From: Nocardia mangyaensis
GTDB taxonomy: Bacteria > Actinomycetota > Actinomycetes > Mycobacteriales > Mycobacteriaceae
NCBI RefSeq assembly: GCF_001886715.1
Contig: NZ_CP018082.1
Coordinates: 1,612,001 to 1,676,000, forward strand
DNA: 64,000 nucleotides
Direction of reading: 5' to 3'
The notes beneath the pieces were generated by a model. The model did no database searches. It worked only from the letters and a program-made list of their open reading frames with translations, and had not been told where the DNA came from. Shown in pieces: positions 54,180 to 62,727 of the stretch. Both the position numbers and the translations under genes were made by a program. Numbering within the stretch: position 1 is the stretch's first letter; each line of letters starts with the position of its first letter.

Positions 54180-55565
54180 ATGGCCCGAACACCTCCGATC
54201 GTCGGCAGACTCGCCGACAGCGCTCGCGCAGCCACCACCGTGGAAGCCGCGGGCATCGAACCGATTCCCGAACGGGAGCGTCGCGGTGGGCCGGGGGCGT
54301 CGTTCACCCTCTGGTTCAGCTCCAATGTCCAGTTCTCCACCCTCAGTGCGGGCATGCTCGCCACCGCGGCTTTCGGCCTCGGCTGGGTCCAGGCGATGCT
54401 CGCCATCACGATCGGCTCGGCGATCGGCGCGGCCGCGATCGGCATCACCTCGACTTTCGGGCCACGCACCGGAGTCGGTCTGCTCGTGCAGACCAGGGGA
54501 CCGCTGGGGCGCGTCGGCGCGATCGCACCGGCGGTGCTGGTCTTCCTGAAGGCCTGTGCCTGGTTCGCGGTGAACTCCGTGCTCGGCACCTTCGCCGTGC
54601 AGACCCTGCTCGGCGGCGGTTTCACCAGCGCGTTCGCGATTGTGACGATCGCGCAGATCGTCATCGCCCTGGTCGGCTACAGCTTCATCCACACCGTGCA
54701 GAAGGCGATGGCAGTGGCGCTGCCGGTGCTGTTCATCGGGGTCTCGGTCTACGGCTTCACGCAGAGCGATCTGGGTTCGGGCTTCGACGCCGAGCAGGCC
54801 GGTGCGCTCGGGTTCGTCGGCGCGTTCGCGCTGACCGTCGCCGTGCACGCCTCGCGGGCGCTGAGTTTCTCGACCTATGCTGCCGACTACACCAGGTACA
54901 TGCCCGCCGACACCTCTCCGCGACGATTGTTCGCCTGCGCGTTCACCGGCACACTGCTCGGCTCGGTGTGGATCGGTGGACTGGGCGCGGCCATCGGCAC
55001 GCTGGCCTTCATCGGCACCCCGACCGATCTGGTCACCGAGGTGCTGCCCGGCGTGCTGGCCGCTGTCACCATGCTGGCGCTCGGCATCTCGACCATCACC
55101 TCCAGCTGCCTGGACTGCTATTCCGGCGCGTTGGCCTGGCTGACCGCCGGGGTGCGGATGACGCGCTGGCAGGCGGTGCTCGTGGTGGGGGCGATCGGCG
55201 CCACCCTCGGCTGGCTCACCGGCCAGGGCGACTACTGGGAGTCGTTCCAGAATTTCCTGATCCTGCTGGGCAATTGGATCGCGCCGTGGTTCGCCGTCGT
55301 CCTGGTCGACCGGTTCCTGGTGCGCGGACCCGTCCGTCCACCGAGTCGTTTCGGACCGGGATTCGTCGCCTGGCTGCTCGGCGTGGCGGCAGCGGTGCCG
55401 TTCATGAGCCAGCCCGGTGTGTTCACCGGTCCGATCGCCGAGCGGTGGCCCGCACTCGGCGCGTCCGCCGTGGTCGTCGCGTTCGTGACGGCTGGACTCG
55501 TGCACGCTCTACTGACGCGGGTCGCGCGTCCCGAAACCCGTTCTTCGAAGGAGATCCCCGCATGA
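54180..55565 (+). CDS. purine-cytosine permease family (NCS1) transporter
   Basis: A 461-residue NCS1 permease with about 12 membrane helices. GASFTLWFSSNVQFSTLSAG, FGPRTGVGLLVQTRGPLG and ADYTRYMPADTSPRR are conserved in cytosine/purine permeases. The ATG at 54180 follows AAAGG. The stop overlaps the deaminase ATG, so uptake and deamination are made together. Confidence 0.92.
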   Translation: MARTPPIVGRLADSARAATTVEAAGIEPIPERERRGGPGASFTLWFSSNVQFSTLSAGMLATAAFGLGWVQAMLAITIGSAIGAAAIGITSTFGPRTGVGLLVQTRGPLGRVGAIAPAVLVFLKACAWFAVNSVLGTFAVQTLLGGGFTSAFAIVTIAQIVIALVGYSFIHTVQKAMAVALPVLFIGVSVYGFTQSDLGSGFDAEQAGALGFVGAFALTVAVHASRALSFSTYAADYTRYMPADTSPRRLFACAFTGTLLGSVWIGGLGAAIGTLAFIGTPTDLVTEVLPGVLAAVTMLALGISTITSSCLDCYSGALAWLTAGVRMTRWQAVLVVGAIGATLGWLTGQGDYWESFQNFLILLGNWIAPWFAVVLVDRFLVRGPVRPPSRFGPGFVAWLLGVAAAVPFMSQPGVFTGPIAERWPALGASAVVVAFVTAGLVHALLTRVARPETRSSKEIPA

Positions 55566-56044
55566 CCACCCTGACCGCCGCCGACCGCGCACTGCTCGAC
55601 ACCGCCGTCGCGATCGCCCGCCGTTCCCGCGAGCACGGCAACCACCCTTTCGGGGCGCTGCTCGCCGGATCTGACGGCGCTGTGCTGCTGGAGGCGGAGA
55701 ACACCGTCGCCACCGAACGCGACGCGACCGGTCACGCCGAGACGAATCTGGTGCGGCTGTCCACCGCCGCCTACGAGCCCGAATTCCTGCGCGGCTGCAC
55801 GCTCTACACCAGCACCGAACCGTGCGCCATGTGTGCTGGGGCGATCTACTGGTCGGGCATCGGTCGCGTCGTCTACGCGCTCGGCGAGGACGAATTGCTC
55901 GCCCTGACCGGTGCGAACCCGGAGAACCCGACCATGGCTCTGCCGTGTCGCACCGTGTTCGCCGCGGGCCAGCGTGAACTCCTGGTTCTCGGGCCCGTCG
56001 ACCTGCCTCGGGCGCGGGCGGTTCACGACGGATTCTGGACCTGA
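55562..56044 (+). CDS. nucleoside/nucleobase deaminase
   Basis: A 160-residue zinc deaminase of the cytidine/guanine deaminase-like fold. Zinc site His and catalytic Glu in GHAETNLVRL, and the cysteine pair in TSTEPCAMCAGAIYWSG. Coupled to the permease by ATGA. It resembles guanine deaminase and cytosine deaminase-type small enzymes; the neighbouring NCS1 permease makes cytosine or a purine the likely substrate. Confidence 0.9.
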   Translation: MTTLTAADRALLDTAVAIARRSREHGNHPFGALLAGSDGAVLLEAENTVATERDATGHAETNLVRLSTAAYEPEFLRGCTLYTSTEPCAMCAGAIYWSGIGRVVYALGEDELLALTGANPENPTMALPCRTVFAAGQRELLVLGPVDLPRARAVHDGFWT

Positions 56045-56201
56045 TCGGTCCGGCGTCGGCACTGCCCTGCGGGCCCGCGAGATCGGCGCCGCCGGAAGAT
56101 GGCCCCGGTCCGGTGCCCGGTGGTCGGCCGCGCCGCAGCTGTCGACCGGGGGCAGGCGGCGCATCCCGCGGTCCACTCAGCCGATCCGGCGCCCGGATCG
56201 C

Positions 56202-56762
56202 CTAGGGCGCCAGTGCTTTGCGCAGGGTGCGCAGGCAGTTCTGGAGGGTCAGGTGGCGGGACATGCCGGTGTCGTCGTTGACCGAGATCCACGCGATGTA
56301 GGCGAAGGACCAGATCAGGTTCTCGATCCAGCGGGTGTCGAGTTCGGCGTCGAGTTCGCCGGCGTCGCGGCCGCGATCGATGGTGGCGCGCAGTTCCCGT
56401 TCGGTGGGGTTGTCCTCCCAGCCCGACCAGGTGGTGAACACCGGATTGTCCAGTGCCAGCAGCATCTGCTGACCGGCCAGATCGAAGAACTCGACGCAGA
56501 GCCGTTCGAGGGCGTCGAGGGTGGGGCCTTCGTGCAGGCGGGCCCGTGCCTGGGCGGCGGTCAGCTTGTCGCGGGTGTCGGCGGCGATGGCGACGATCAG
56601 GTCGTTGCGCTCGGGGAAGTACCGGTGCACGGTCGTGCGGCCGACCCCGGCCTCGGCGGCGACATCGGCGAGCGAGGCGGACAAGTCCCTGGTGAGGATT
56701 CGCACCGCGGCATCGAGGATCGTGCGCCGGGTCCGTTCTTGCGCGGGGGTGCTGACGCTCAT
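56202..56762 (-). CDS. TetR-family transcriptional regulator
   Basis: A 186-residue regulator: DNA-binding ILDAAVRILTRDLSASLADV and AEAGVGRTTVHRYFPERNDL, with a helical C-terminal ligand domain (WIENLIWSFAYIAWISV). ATG 56762. Divergent from the ABC exporter, with the TGGAACA-GCTG-TGTTCCA palindrome between them; likely the repressor of that exporter. Confidence 0.88.
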   Translation of the reverse strand: MSVSTPAQERTRRTILDAAVRILTRDLSASLADVAAEAGVGRTTVHRYFPERNDLIVAIAADTRDKLTAAQARARLHEGPTLDALERLCVEFFDLAGQQMLLALDNPVFTTWSGWEDNPTERELRATIDRGRDAGELDAELDTRWIENLIWSFAYIAWISVNDDTGMSRHLTLQNCLRTLRKALAP

Positions 56763-56810
56763 GTCGGTATGGTAACTGCGGTCTCCGAAAAAGAACTACA
56801 TTGACCATAA

Positions 56811-56828
56811 TGGAACAGCTGTGTTCCA
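56811..56828. promoter_or_regulatory. candidate TetR operator TGGAACAGCTGTGTTCCA
   Basis: Perfect 7-bp arms around GCTG, 49 bp upstream of the TetR start and 9 bp before ATG 56837. It overlaps alternative upstream starts of the ABC gene (TTG 56801, ATG 56810), which argues that translation begins at 56837. Confidence 0.55.
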
Positions 56829-56836
56829 CTGAGTGG

Positions 56837-58579
56837 ATGAACGCTGGCGAGACGATCCAGAGATTCCCCCGGTTGCGGCTGCTGTGGTCGTTCGCCCGGC
56901 CGTACCCGGGGCCGCTCGCGCTCGGCCTGGTGTGCGCGCTGGCCGGTTCGGCGATGGGACTGGCGACACCGCTGGTCACCAAGTGGATCCTGGACTCGTT
57001 GGGCGCGGGTGCCGGACTGACCGGTCCTGTCTTCGCGCTGCTCGCGCTGACGGTGGTCGGCATCGGTTTCGGCTACTGGCAGTGGACACTGCTCGGTACG
57101 CTCGGTGAACGCGTCGTGCTCAGCGCGCGCGAACGGATGGTGCGGCGGTTCCTCACCGCGACCATCCCGGCCGCGACCCGTCGTCCCGCGGGGGAAATGG
57201 TCACCCGCGTGACCTCCGACACCGTGCTGCTGCGCGAGGCCGCGACCTCCTCGATCATCGGCCTGATCAACGGCACGGTCATGCTGGCCGGTTCGCTGAT
57301 CCTGATGGCCGTGCTCGATCTGACGCTGTTCTCCACCACGGTCGTCGCCGTCGTGGTCGTCGCGGTGCTGTTCGCCACGCTGATGCCCGCGATCGCGAAG
57401 GCGCAGACACAGGCCCAGGCGCATGTGGGGCAACTCGGCGGCACACTCGAGGGCGCGCTGCGGGCCCTGCGCACGGTCAAGGCCAGTGGCGCGGAGCGGC
57501 GCCAGGCCGAGCAGATCATGACCGATGCCAAGGAGTCCGCACGGCACAGCGTGATCGCGGTGCGGCGCGAGGCGATGGCGTGGTCGGTCTCCTGGACCGG
57601 CGTGCAGTTGGCGATCATCGCGATCCTCGCGGTGGGGGCCTGGCGGGTCGGTGAGGATCTGATGACGGTCTCGACGCTGATCGCCTTCCTGCTGTACGCG
57701 TTCGGGCTGATGTCGCCCATCGGCGAACTCACCCAGAATGTCACCGCCATGCAGGCCGGCATCGCCGCCGCCGAGCGCATCCGCGAGGTCGAGTCGATGC
57801 CTGTGGAGCCGCACACCGCGGCCGCCCCGCGCGGTCCGGCCGGACCCGCGGACGGTCCGGTGCTCGAACTGCGCGGCGTGACCGCCGGCTATGGACCCGA
57901 CCGCCCGGCCGCCGTGCATGCGCTGGACCTGGCGATCCCGCGACGCGGGCACACCGCGATCGTCGGACCGTCCGGTGCGGGCAAGACGACGGTGCTCTCG
58001 CTGATCCTGCGGTTCCTCGAACCCCAGAACGGGGAGGTGCTGCTCGACGGCCGCCCCTACCGCGAGTACACCCACGCCGAGATCCGGGAACGGCTCGCCT
58101 ACGTCGAACAGGACACCCCGGTGGTGCCGGGCAGCATCGGCGACAACATCCGCTACGCGCGCCCGGACGCCACCGACGACGAGGTCCGACGCGTCCTCGC
58201 CACCGTGCACCTGTCCGATCGGGTCGACTCGCTCGACGAACCGCTGTCGCCGACCACGGTCTCCGGCGGCGAGCGCCAGCGCATCGCCCTGGCCCGCGCG
58301 CTGCTGCGCCGCCCCGACGTGTTGCTGCTCGACGAGGCCACCGCCCAGCTCGACGGAGTCACCGAGGCGACCGTGCACGATTGCGTCCGCGGCATGGCCG
58401 AGCACGGCGCGGTGGTGACCATCGCGCACCGGCTGTCCACGATCCTGGACGCGGACACGATCATCGTGATGGAGGACGGCCGGATCCGCGCGGCGGGTGA
58501 CCACCGGAGCCTGCTCGCCACCGACGAGCTGTACGCGAATCTCGTCGAGGCGCTCCGCCTGACCGATCCGGTCGGCTGA
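56837..58579 (+). CDS. ABC exporter, fused permease and ATPase
   Basis: A 580-residue half-transporter. Six membrane helices (WSFARPYPGPLALGLVCALA and onward; MVTRVTSDTVLLREA is the usual coupling region) precede an ATPase with Walker A IVGPSGAGKTTVLSL, signature TTVSGGERQRIALARALL, Walker B DVLLLDEATAQLD and H-loop TIAHRLST. Probably a homodimeric multidrug or lipid exporter controlled by the divergent TetR. Confidence 0.92.
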   Translation: MNAGETIQRFPRLRLLWSFARPYPGPLALGLVCALAGSAMGLATPLVTKWILDSLGAGAGLTGPVFALLALTVVGIGFGYWQWTLLGTLGERVVLSARERMVRRFLTATIPAATRRPAGEMVTRVTSDTVLLREAATSSIIGLINGTVMLAGSLILMAVLDLTLFSTTVVAVVVVAVLFATLMPAIAKAQTQAQAHVGQLGGTLEGALRALRTVKASGAERRQAEQIMTDAKESARHSVIAVRREAMAWSVSWTGVQLAIIAILAVGAWRVGEDLMTVSTLIAFLLYAFGLMSPIGELTQNVTAMQAGIAAAERIREVESMPVEPHTAAAPRGPAGPADGPVLELRGVTAGYGPDRPAAVHALDLAIPRRGHTAIVGPSGAGKTTVLSLILRFLEPQNGEVLLDGRPYREYTHAEIRERLAYVEQDTPVVPGSIGDNIRYARPDATDDEVRRVLATVHLSDRVDSLDEPLSPTTVSGGERQRIALARALLRRPDVLLLDEATAQLDGVTEATVHDCVRGMAEHGAVVTIAHRLSTILDADTIIVMEDGRIRAAGDHRSLLATDELYANLVEALRLTDPVG

Positions 58580-58599
58580 ATCGGGTTCTCGCCCAGCGG

Positions 58600-58631
58600 T
58601 GCTCGGCGATGACATTTGTCATCGCCGAGCA
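58600..58631. promoter_or_regulatory. 32-bp perfect palindrome ahead of the ABC-TCS operon
   Basis: TGCTCGGCGATGACA (58600-58614), TT, then its exact reverse complement (58617-58631), 72 bp before ATG 58704. The core ATGACA-TT-TGTCAT resembles operators of NarL/DesR-type response regulators that control linked ABC genes, so the operon's own regulator may bind it. It could also terminate the preceding ABC gene. Confidence 0.55.
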
Positions 58632-58703
58632 GTGCGGAACTCATCGGTAATCGGTGATCGCGCGTACTACTGGTGACGGCCCGGATCGCGGACCGTAGTA
58701 CCC

Positions 58704-59651
58704 ATGAGAAACACGCAACCCGACATCATCACCGCCCGGGGGCTGCGCCGGACCTACGGTCGCGGCGAGACCGCCTTCGAAGCCGTCACCGGGGTGGACC
58801 TCGACATCGCCGAGGGGGAGGTCTTCGCGCTGCTCGGCACCAACGGCGCGGGCAAGACCTCGACACTGGACATGCTGGAGGGGCTCGTCGCGCCCTCGGC
58901 CGGTCAGGTCGAGGTGTTCGGTCTCGATCCGCTGCGGCACCGCGCCGAGGTGCGGCCGCGGTTGGGCATCATGTTGCAGTCCGGTGGGCTGCCCGCCGAG
59001 CTGACCGTCGCCGAGACGCTGGAGATGTGGCGCGGGACCTGCACCAATCCGACGACCGCCGACGTCGTCCTCGCTCAGGTCGGGTTGTCGGACCGGGCGG
59101 GCGTGCGGGTCGGCTCACTGTCGGGTGGCGAGCAGCGCCGCGTCGACATGGCCTGCGCGCTGCTCGGCCGGCCGCGGCTGCTGTTCCTCGACGAGCCGAC
59201 GACCGGACTCGATCCGGAGAGCAGGCGCGGTACCTGGAAGCTGCTCGCCGACCTCAAGGCGTCCGGGGTGACGATGGTGCTCACCACGCACTACCTCGAC
59301 GAGGCCGAAGAGCTCGCCGACCGGATCGCGATCATGCACAAGGGCGCGATCGCGCGCAACGGAACACTGCGCGAACTCGTCGACGACCACCCGGCCCGGA
59401 TCGCCTTCGACCATCCCGGCCTGCCGATGCCCCCGCTGCCCGGCGCGCGGATCGACGCGCAGGCCACCGTCACCATCAGCACCAACGACCTGCAGGGACA
59501 CCTGTTCGAGCTGCTCGCCTGGGCCCGCGAGACCGGGGTCCGGCTGACCGGGCTCGAGGCGCGCGCCGCCTCGCTGGAATCGGTCTTCCTCGACATCGCG
59601 GGCGGCGAGCGCGAAGGCACCACCGCCGAACTGATCGGAGCACAACGATGA
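58704..59651 (+). CDS. ABC-2 type transporter ATPase
   Basis: A 315-residue ATPase: Walker A LLGTNGAGKTSTLDML, Q-loop GIMLQSGGLP, signature SLSGGEQRRVDMACALL, Walker B LLFLDEPTTGLDPES and TTHYLDEAEEL of the DrrA/NodI group. A C-terminal extension is typical for drug-resistance ATPases. Coupled to the permease by ATGA. Confidence 0.93.
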   Translation: MRNTQPDIITARGLRRTYGRGETAFEAVTGVDLDIAEGEVFALLGTNGAGKTSTLDMLEGLVAPSAGQVEVFGLDPLRHRAEVRPRLGIMLQSGGLPAELTVAETLEMWRGTCTNPTTADVVLAQVGLSDRAGVRVGSLSGGEQRRVDMACALLGRPRLLFLDEPTTGLDPESRRGTWKLLADLKASGVTMVLTTHYLDEAEELADRIAIMHKGAIARNGTLRELVDDHPARIAFDHPGLPMPPLPGARIDAQATVTISTNDLQGHLFELLAWARETGVRLTGLEARAASLESVFLDIAGGEREGTTAELIGAQR

Positions 59652-60457
59652 CCACCGCCACCCCCGCGGCCGGATTCCGCCGCCGCCCCCTCGCCTCGCT
59701 CGGCAAGGCCGAATACCTCCAGTTCCGGCGCAACAAGACGCTGGTCTACACCGCGACGGTCTTCCCGGTCGGCATCGCGCTGTTCGTGTACTTCGTCGGC
59801 CGCAGTGACGCCGGATCGACACCGGCCATCGCGGCCATGACCTTCGAGATGCTCGCGGTGATGGCGCTGCTGTTCGTGCAGTACTACTCGGTGCTGTCGA
59901 TGGTCACGACGCGCCGCGGCGAGGGCGTGCTCAAACGGCTGCGCACCGGCGAGGCCACCGACTGGCAGATCCAGGCCGCGCCGACGATCCCCGGCGTGGT
60001 GGTGACCTTCGTCTGCACCGCCATCGTCGCGGCGATCGTGTACGGCACCGGCACCCCGGCGCCGGTCAATCCGGTCGCGATGGTGCTCGCCCTGCTCGGC
60101 GGCATCGTGCTGTTCTCCCTGCTCGCCCTGGCGACCAGCGCGGTCACCAAGAACGCCGAGGCCGCGCAGGTCACCTCGCTGCCGGTGATGACGCTGGCGA
60201 TGCTGGGGATGGCCTTCGTGCGTGACTTCCTGCCCGATCGGCTGGCCACAGTGGCCGATTGGACGCCGTTCGCCGCCGTCTCCGACCTGATCTACCTCGG
60301 CGCGGCCGGCCAGTACGCGGGCAGCGTGGACGACCCGGCGATGAGCTTCGCCGACACCGTCACCGAATCCGCCCGCCCGTTTGCGACACTGGCGGTATGG
60401 ATCGTCGCGGCCCTCGTGCTGACCCGCAGGAGCTTCCGCTGGGACGACCGCGGATGA
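59648..60457 (+). CDS. ABC-2 type transporter permease
   Basis: A 269-residue membrane protein with about six helices (VYTATVFPVGIALFVYFVG, TFEMLAVMALLFVQYYSVL, and onward) and the cytosolic RRGEGVLKRLRTGEATDWQI seen in ABC-2 permeases. It overlaps both neighbours by ATGA, so it is co-translated with the ATPase and the histidine kinase. Confidence 0.9.
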   Translation: MTTATPAAGFRRRPLASLGKAEYLQFRRNKTLVYTATVFPVGIALFVYFVGRSDAGSTPAIAAMTFEMLAVMALLFVQYYSVLSMVTTRRGEGVLKRLRTGEATDWQIQAAPTIPGVVVTFVCTAIVAAIVYGTGTPAPVNPVAMVLALLGGIVLFSLLALATSAVTKNAEAAQVTSLPVMTLAMLGMAFVRDFLPDRLATVADWTPFAAVSDLIYLGAAGQYAGSVDDPAMSFADTVTESARPFATLAVWIVAALVLTRRSFRWDDRG

Positions 60458-61596
60458 GTCAGTTGGTCACGTGGTGGCGTGCGCTGTCGGGTCCGGCCAA
60501 GTTCCGGCTCTACACCCGGCTCACCTTCCACGTGGCCATCGTCGTGGTCGTGGTGGCGATGATCGCCACGGTCGCGGCGCCGTGGTCGATGGTGATGATC
60601 GTGTTCGCCGGTCTGGTCACCCTCGTCGCGATGGACGCCCAGCCCGATCTGGCCACCTTCTCCACCGTGGCGTCGCGCCGGTGGGCGGCGACGGCGCTCA
60701 CCGTGACGCTGTCGGTGCTGTGGCTGGTCGCCGCGGTGATGGTCCGGGTGGCCACCGACGAGGCGGCCGCCGACGAGGCACGCACGGTCGGCATGTTCGC
60801 CATGCTGCTGGCCACGCTGGCCCTGGTGCCTTTCCTCCGGCACAAGTGGCGGGTCCTGCTCGTCATCAGCCTGGCCACCGGCCTGGTCTTCGGCCAATCC
60901 TGGATGTCCGGATTGCTGCTGGCGGCGGTGGTCGCCGCCACCGGATTCTTCGTCGCAGGGACGACGCTGCTCACGGTGTGGGGACTGCGGGTCGTCGACG
61001 AGCTCGAGCACGCGAAACGGGTGGAAGCCGAACTGCAGGTCGCCGAGGAACGGTTGCGGTTCGCCCGCGACCTGCACGACGTGGTCGGCCGCGGCTTCTC
61101 GGCGATCGCGGTCAAGAGCGAACTGGCGGTGGCCCTGTCGCGCGCCGGAGACACCGAGCGCGCGACCGCGGAGATGGACGAGGTCAAAACGCTCGCGGTG
61201 GAATCGATGGGGCAGATGCGCACGCTGGTGCGCGGCTACCGCAACATCGACCTGCGGGGTGAGGTGGCGGGGGCGCGGTCGCTGCTGTCGGCGGTGGGCT
61301 GTCGGCTCGTCGTCGAGGGCGATGCCGCGAAGGTGCCGCAGCGCAATCACGAGGTCGCCGCGTGGGTGGTGCGCGAGGGCACGACCAATATCGTGGAACA
61401 CTCCTCGGCGACCACCGCGACGCTGACACTCGGTGCTGCGGGAATGTCGCTGCGTAACAACCGACCCCACGGGACAGCCGGTGAGCGTTCCGGATTGCGT
61501 GGGCTGGCCGAGCGGCTGGCCGCGGTCGGTGCCGACCTCGACGTCGTCGCGTCCGACGACGATTTCACCCTGGAAATCCATTGGGAGAATTCATGA
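60454..61596 (+). CDS. sensor histidine kinase (NarL/DesK type)
   Basis: A 380-residue kinase with about five N-terminal membrane helices and a HisKA_3 dimerisation domain carrying phospho-acceptor His208 (RFARDLHDVVGRGFSAIAVK). The ATPase domain is short: VREGTTNIVEHSSATTATLTL and GERSGLRGLAERL. It is coupled to permease and regulator. It probably senses membrane state or a drug handled by the linked ABC pump. Confidence 0.9.
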   Translation: MSQLVTWWRALSGPAKFRLYTRLTFHVAIVVVVVAMIATVAAPWSMVMIVFAGLVTLVAMDAQPDLATFSTVASRRWAATALTVTLSVLWLVAAVMVRVATDEAAADEARTVGMFAMLLATLALVPFLRHKWRVLLVISLATGLVFGQSWMSGLLLAAVVAATGFFVAGTTLLTVWGLRVVDELEHAKRVEAELQVAEERLRFARDLHDVVGRGFSAIAVKSELAVALSRAGDTERATAEMDEVKTLAVESMGQMRTLVRGYRNIDLRGEVAGARSLLSAVGCRLVVEGDAAKVPQRNHEVAAWVVREGTTNIVEHSSATTATLTLGAAGMSLRNNRPHGTAGERSGLRGLAERLAAVGADLDVVASDDDFTLEIHWENS

Positions 61597-62213
61597 TTCC
61601 CGTCCTCCTCGCCGACGACGAGACGCTCATCCGCGCGGCCTTGGCGACCATGCTCGGTCTGGAGGCCGATCTCGAGGTGGTGGCGCACGTCGGTTCGGGC
61701 GAGGAGCTGCTGGCGCTGTGGCGGCGCCGTGCCGAGCAGGACGCGCCGGTCGCGGTGGCTGTCATCGATCTGCAGATGCCGGGTATCGATGGCATCGATA
61801 CCGCTGTCGAGCTGCAGCGCATCACCCCCGGCGCGGGCACCCTGATCGTCACCAGTCATGGTCGCCCCGGCTATCTCAAGCGAGCACTCGCGGCGGGCGT
61901 GCGCGGCTTCCTGCCCAAGACCACCTCGGCGGCCACGCTCGCGGAGGTGATCCGCACGGTCCACCAGGGCGGTCGCTACGTCGATCCCGAGCTGGCGGCC
62001 GAGGCCATCAGCGCTGGTGACACCGTTCTCACCGCCCGCGAGGCCGATGTGCTCGAGTTCGCCGCCGATGGCGCCTCGGTCGAGGACATCGCCAAACGCG
62101 CCCACCTCTCGCCGGGCACCACCCGCAACTATCTGTCCTCGGCGATGAGCAAACTCGGTGTCGCCAACCGCTACGAAGCCGCGCTCAAAGCCAGGGAGAA
62201 GGGCTGGATCTAG
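61593..62213 (+). CDS. NarL/LuxR-family response regulator
   Basis: A 206-residue regulator: receiver with LLADDETLIRAAL, phospho-acceptor Asp59 in AVIDLQMPGIDG, conserved Lys in GFLPKTTS; LuxR helix-turn-helix LTAREADVLEFAADGASVED, AHLSPGTTRNYLSSAMSKLG. ATG 61593 overlaps the kinase stop; the TTG at 61581 is not needed. Last gene of the ABC-TCS operon. Confidence 0.92.
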   Translation: MIPVLLADDETLIRAALATMLGLEADLEVVAHVGSGEELLALWRRRAEQDAPVAVAVIDLQMPGIDGIDTAVELQRITPGAGTLIVTSHGRPGYLKRALAAGVRGFLPKTTSAATLAEVIRTVHQGGRYVDPELAAEAISAGDTVLTAREADVLEFAADGASVEDIAKRAHLSPGTTRNYLSSAMSKLGVANRYEAALKAREKGWI

Positions 62214-62239
62214 GCGGGGAACAGGCCGCCACGAAGGTC

Positions 62240-62268
62240 TTGGACGATGGGCGATACGCCCGTATAGT
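62240..62268 (+). promoter_or_regulatory. candidate promoter of the flavinylation operon
   Basis: TTGGAC (62240-62245) and TATAGT (62263-62268) are separated by 17 bp, a good sigma-A-type match. The spacer holds the palindrome GGGCGATACGCCC. It lies 30 bp upstream of the GTG at 62299. Confidence 0.5.
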
Positions 62269-62298
62269 TCCGCTTAGCCCAACCTGAGGAGCTGTGCG

Positions 62299-62727
62299 GT
62301 GACCGACTCTCGGGCCAAGTCCATGCTGCTGACCCCTGTCGCGGCGGGCGCCTTTCTGCTGAGCGCCTGCGGTGGTGCCGACGACACGGCCGCCGAACCG
62401 ACTCCCAGTGCCACGAAAGAGGAGTCGGGCGTCTACACCCCGGGCGAGTACCAGGCCGAGGGCAGCTACCAGACACCGGCCGGGACCCAAAAGGTGGGTG
62501 TCACCATGAGTCTCGCTGCCGACGGCACGGTCGACGCGGTGCGGGTCGACCCTCGGGGCACCGGCGGATCGCTGGCCTTTCAGGCGCGCTTCGTCGGCGG
62601 CATCGCCAACGAAGTGGTGGGCAAGAGGATCGACGAGCTCAATGTCACGAAGGTCTCTGGATCATCGCTGACCAGCGGCGGATTCAACGCCGCGATCGAG
62701 ACGATCAAGAATGAGGCCGCTGCCTGA
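62299..62727 (+). CDS. FMN-binding-domain lipoprotein
   Basis: A 142-residue lipoprotein with a lipobox LLSAC (Cys24) after a short signal sequence and an Asp/Thr/Glu-rich linker. The C-terminal domain (YQTPAGTQKVGVTMSLAADG, then KVSGSSLTSGGFNAAIETIK) resembles the FMN_bind domain, which receives covalent FMN on a Ser/Thr of an SGxxxTS-like site by ApbE. GTG start with GAGGAG. Overlaps apbE by 17 bp. Outer-membrane-side electron carrier by inference. Confidence 0.8.
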   Translation: MTDSRAKSMLLTPVAAGAFLLSACGGADDTAAEPTPSATKEESGVYTPGEYQAEGSYQTPAGTQKVGVTMSLAADGTVDAVRVDPRGTGGSLAFQARFVGGIANEVVGKRIDELNVTKVSGSSLTSGGFNAAIETIKNEAAA

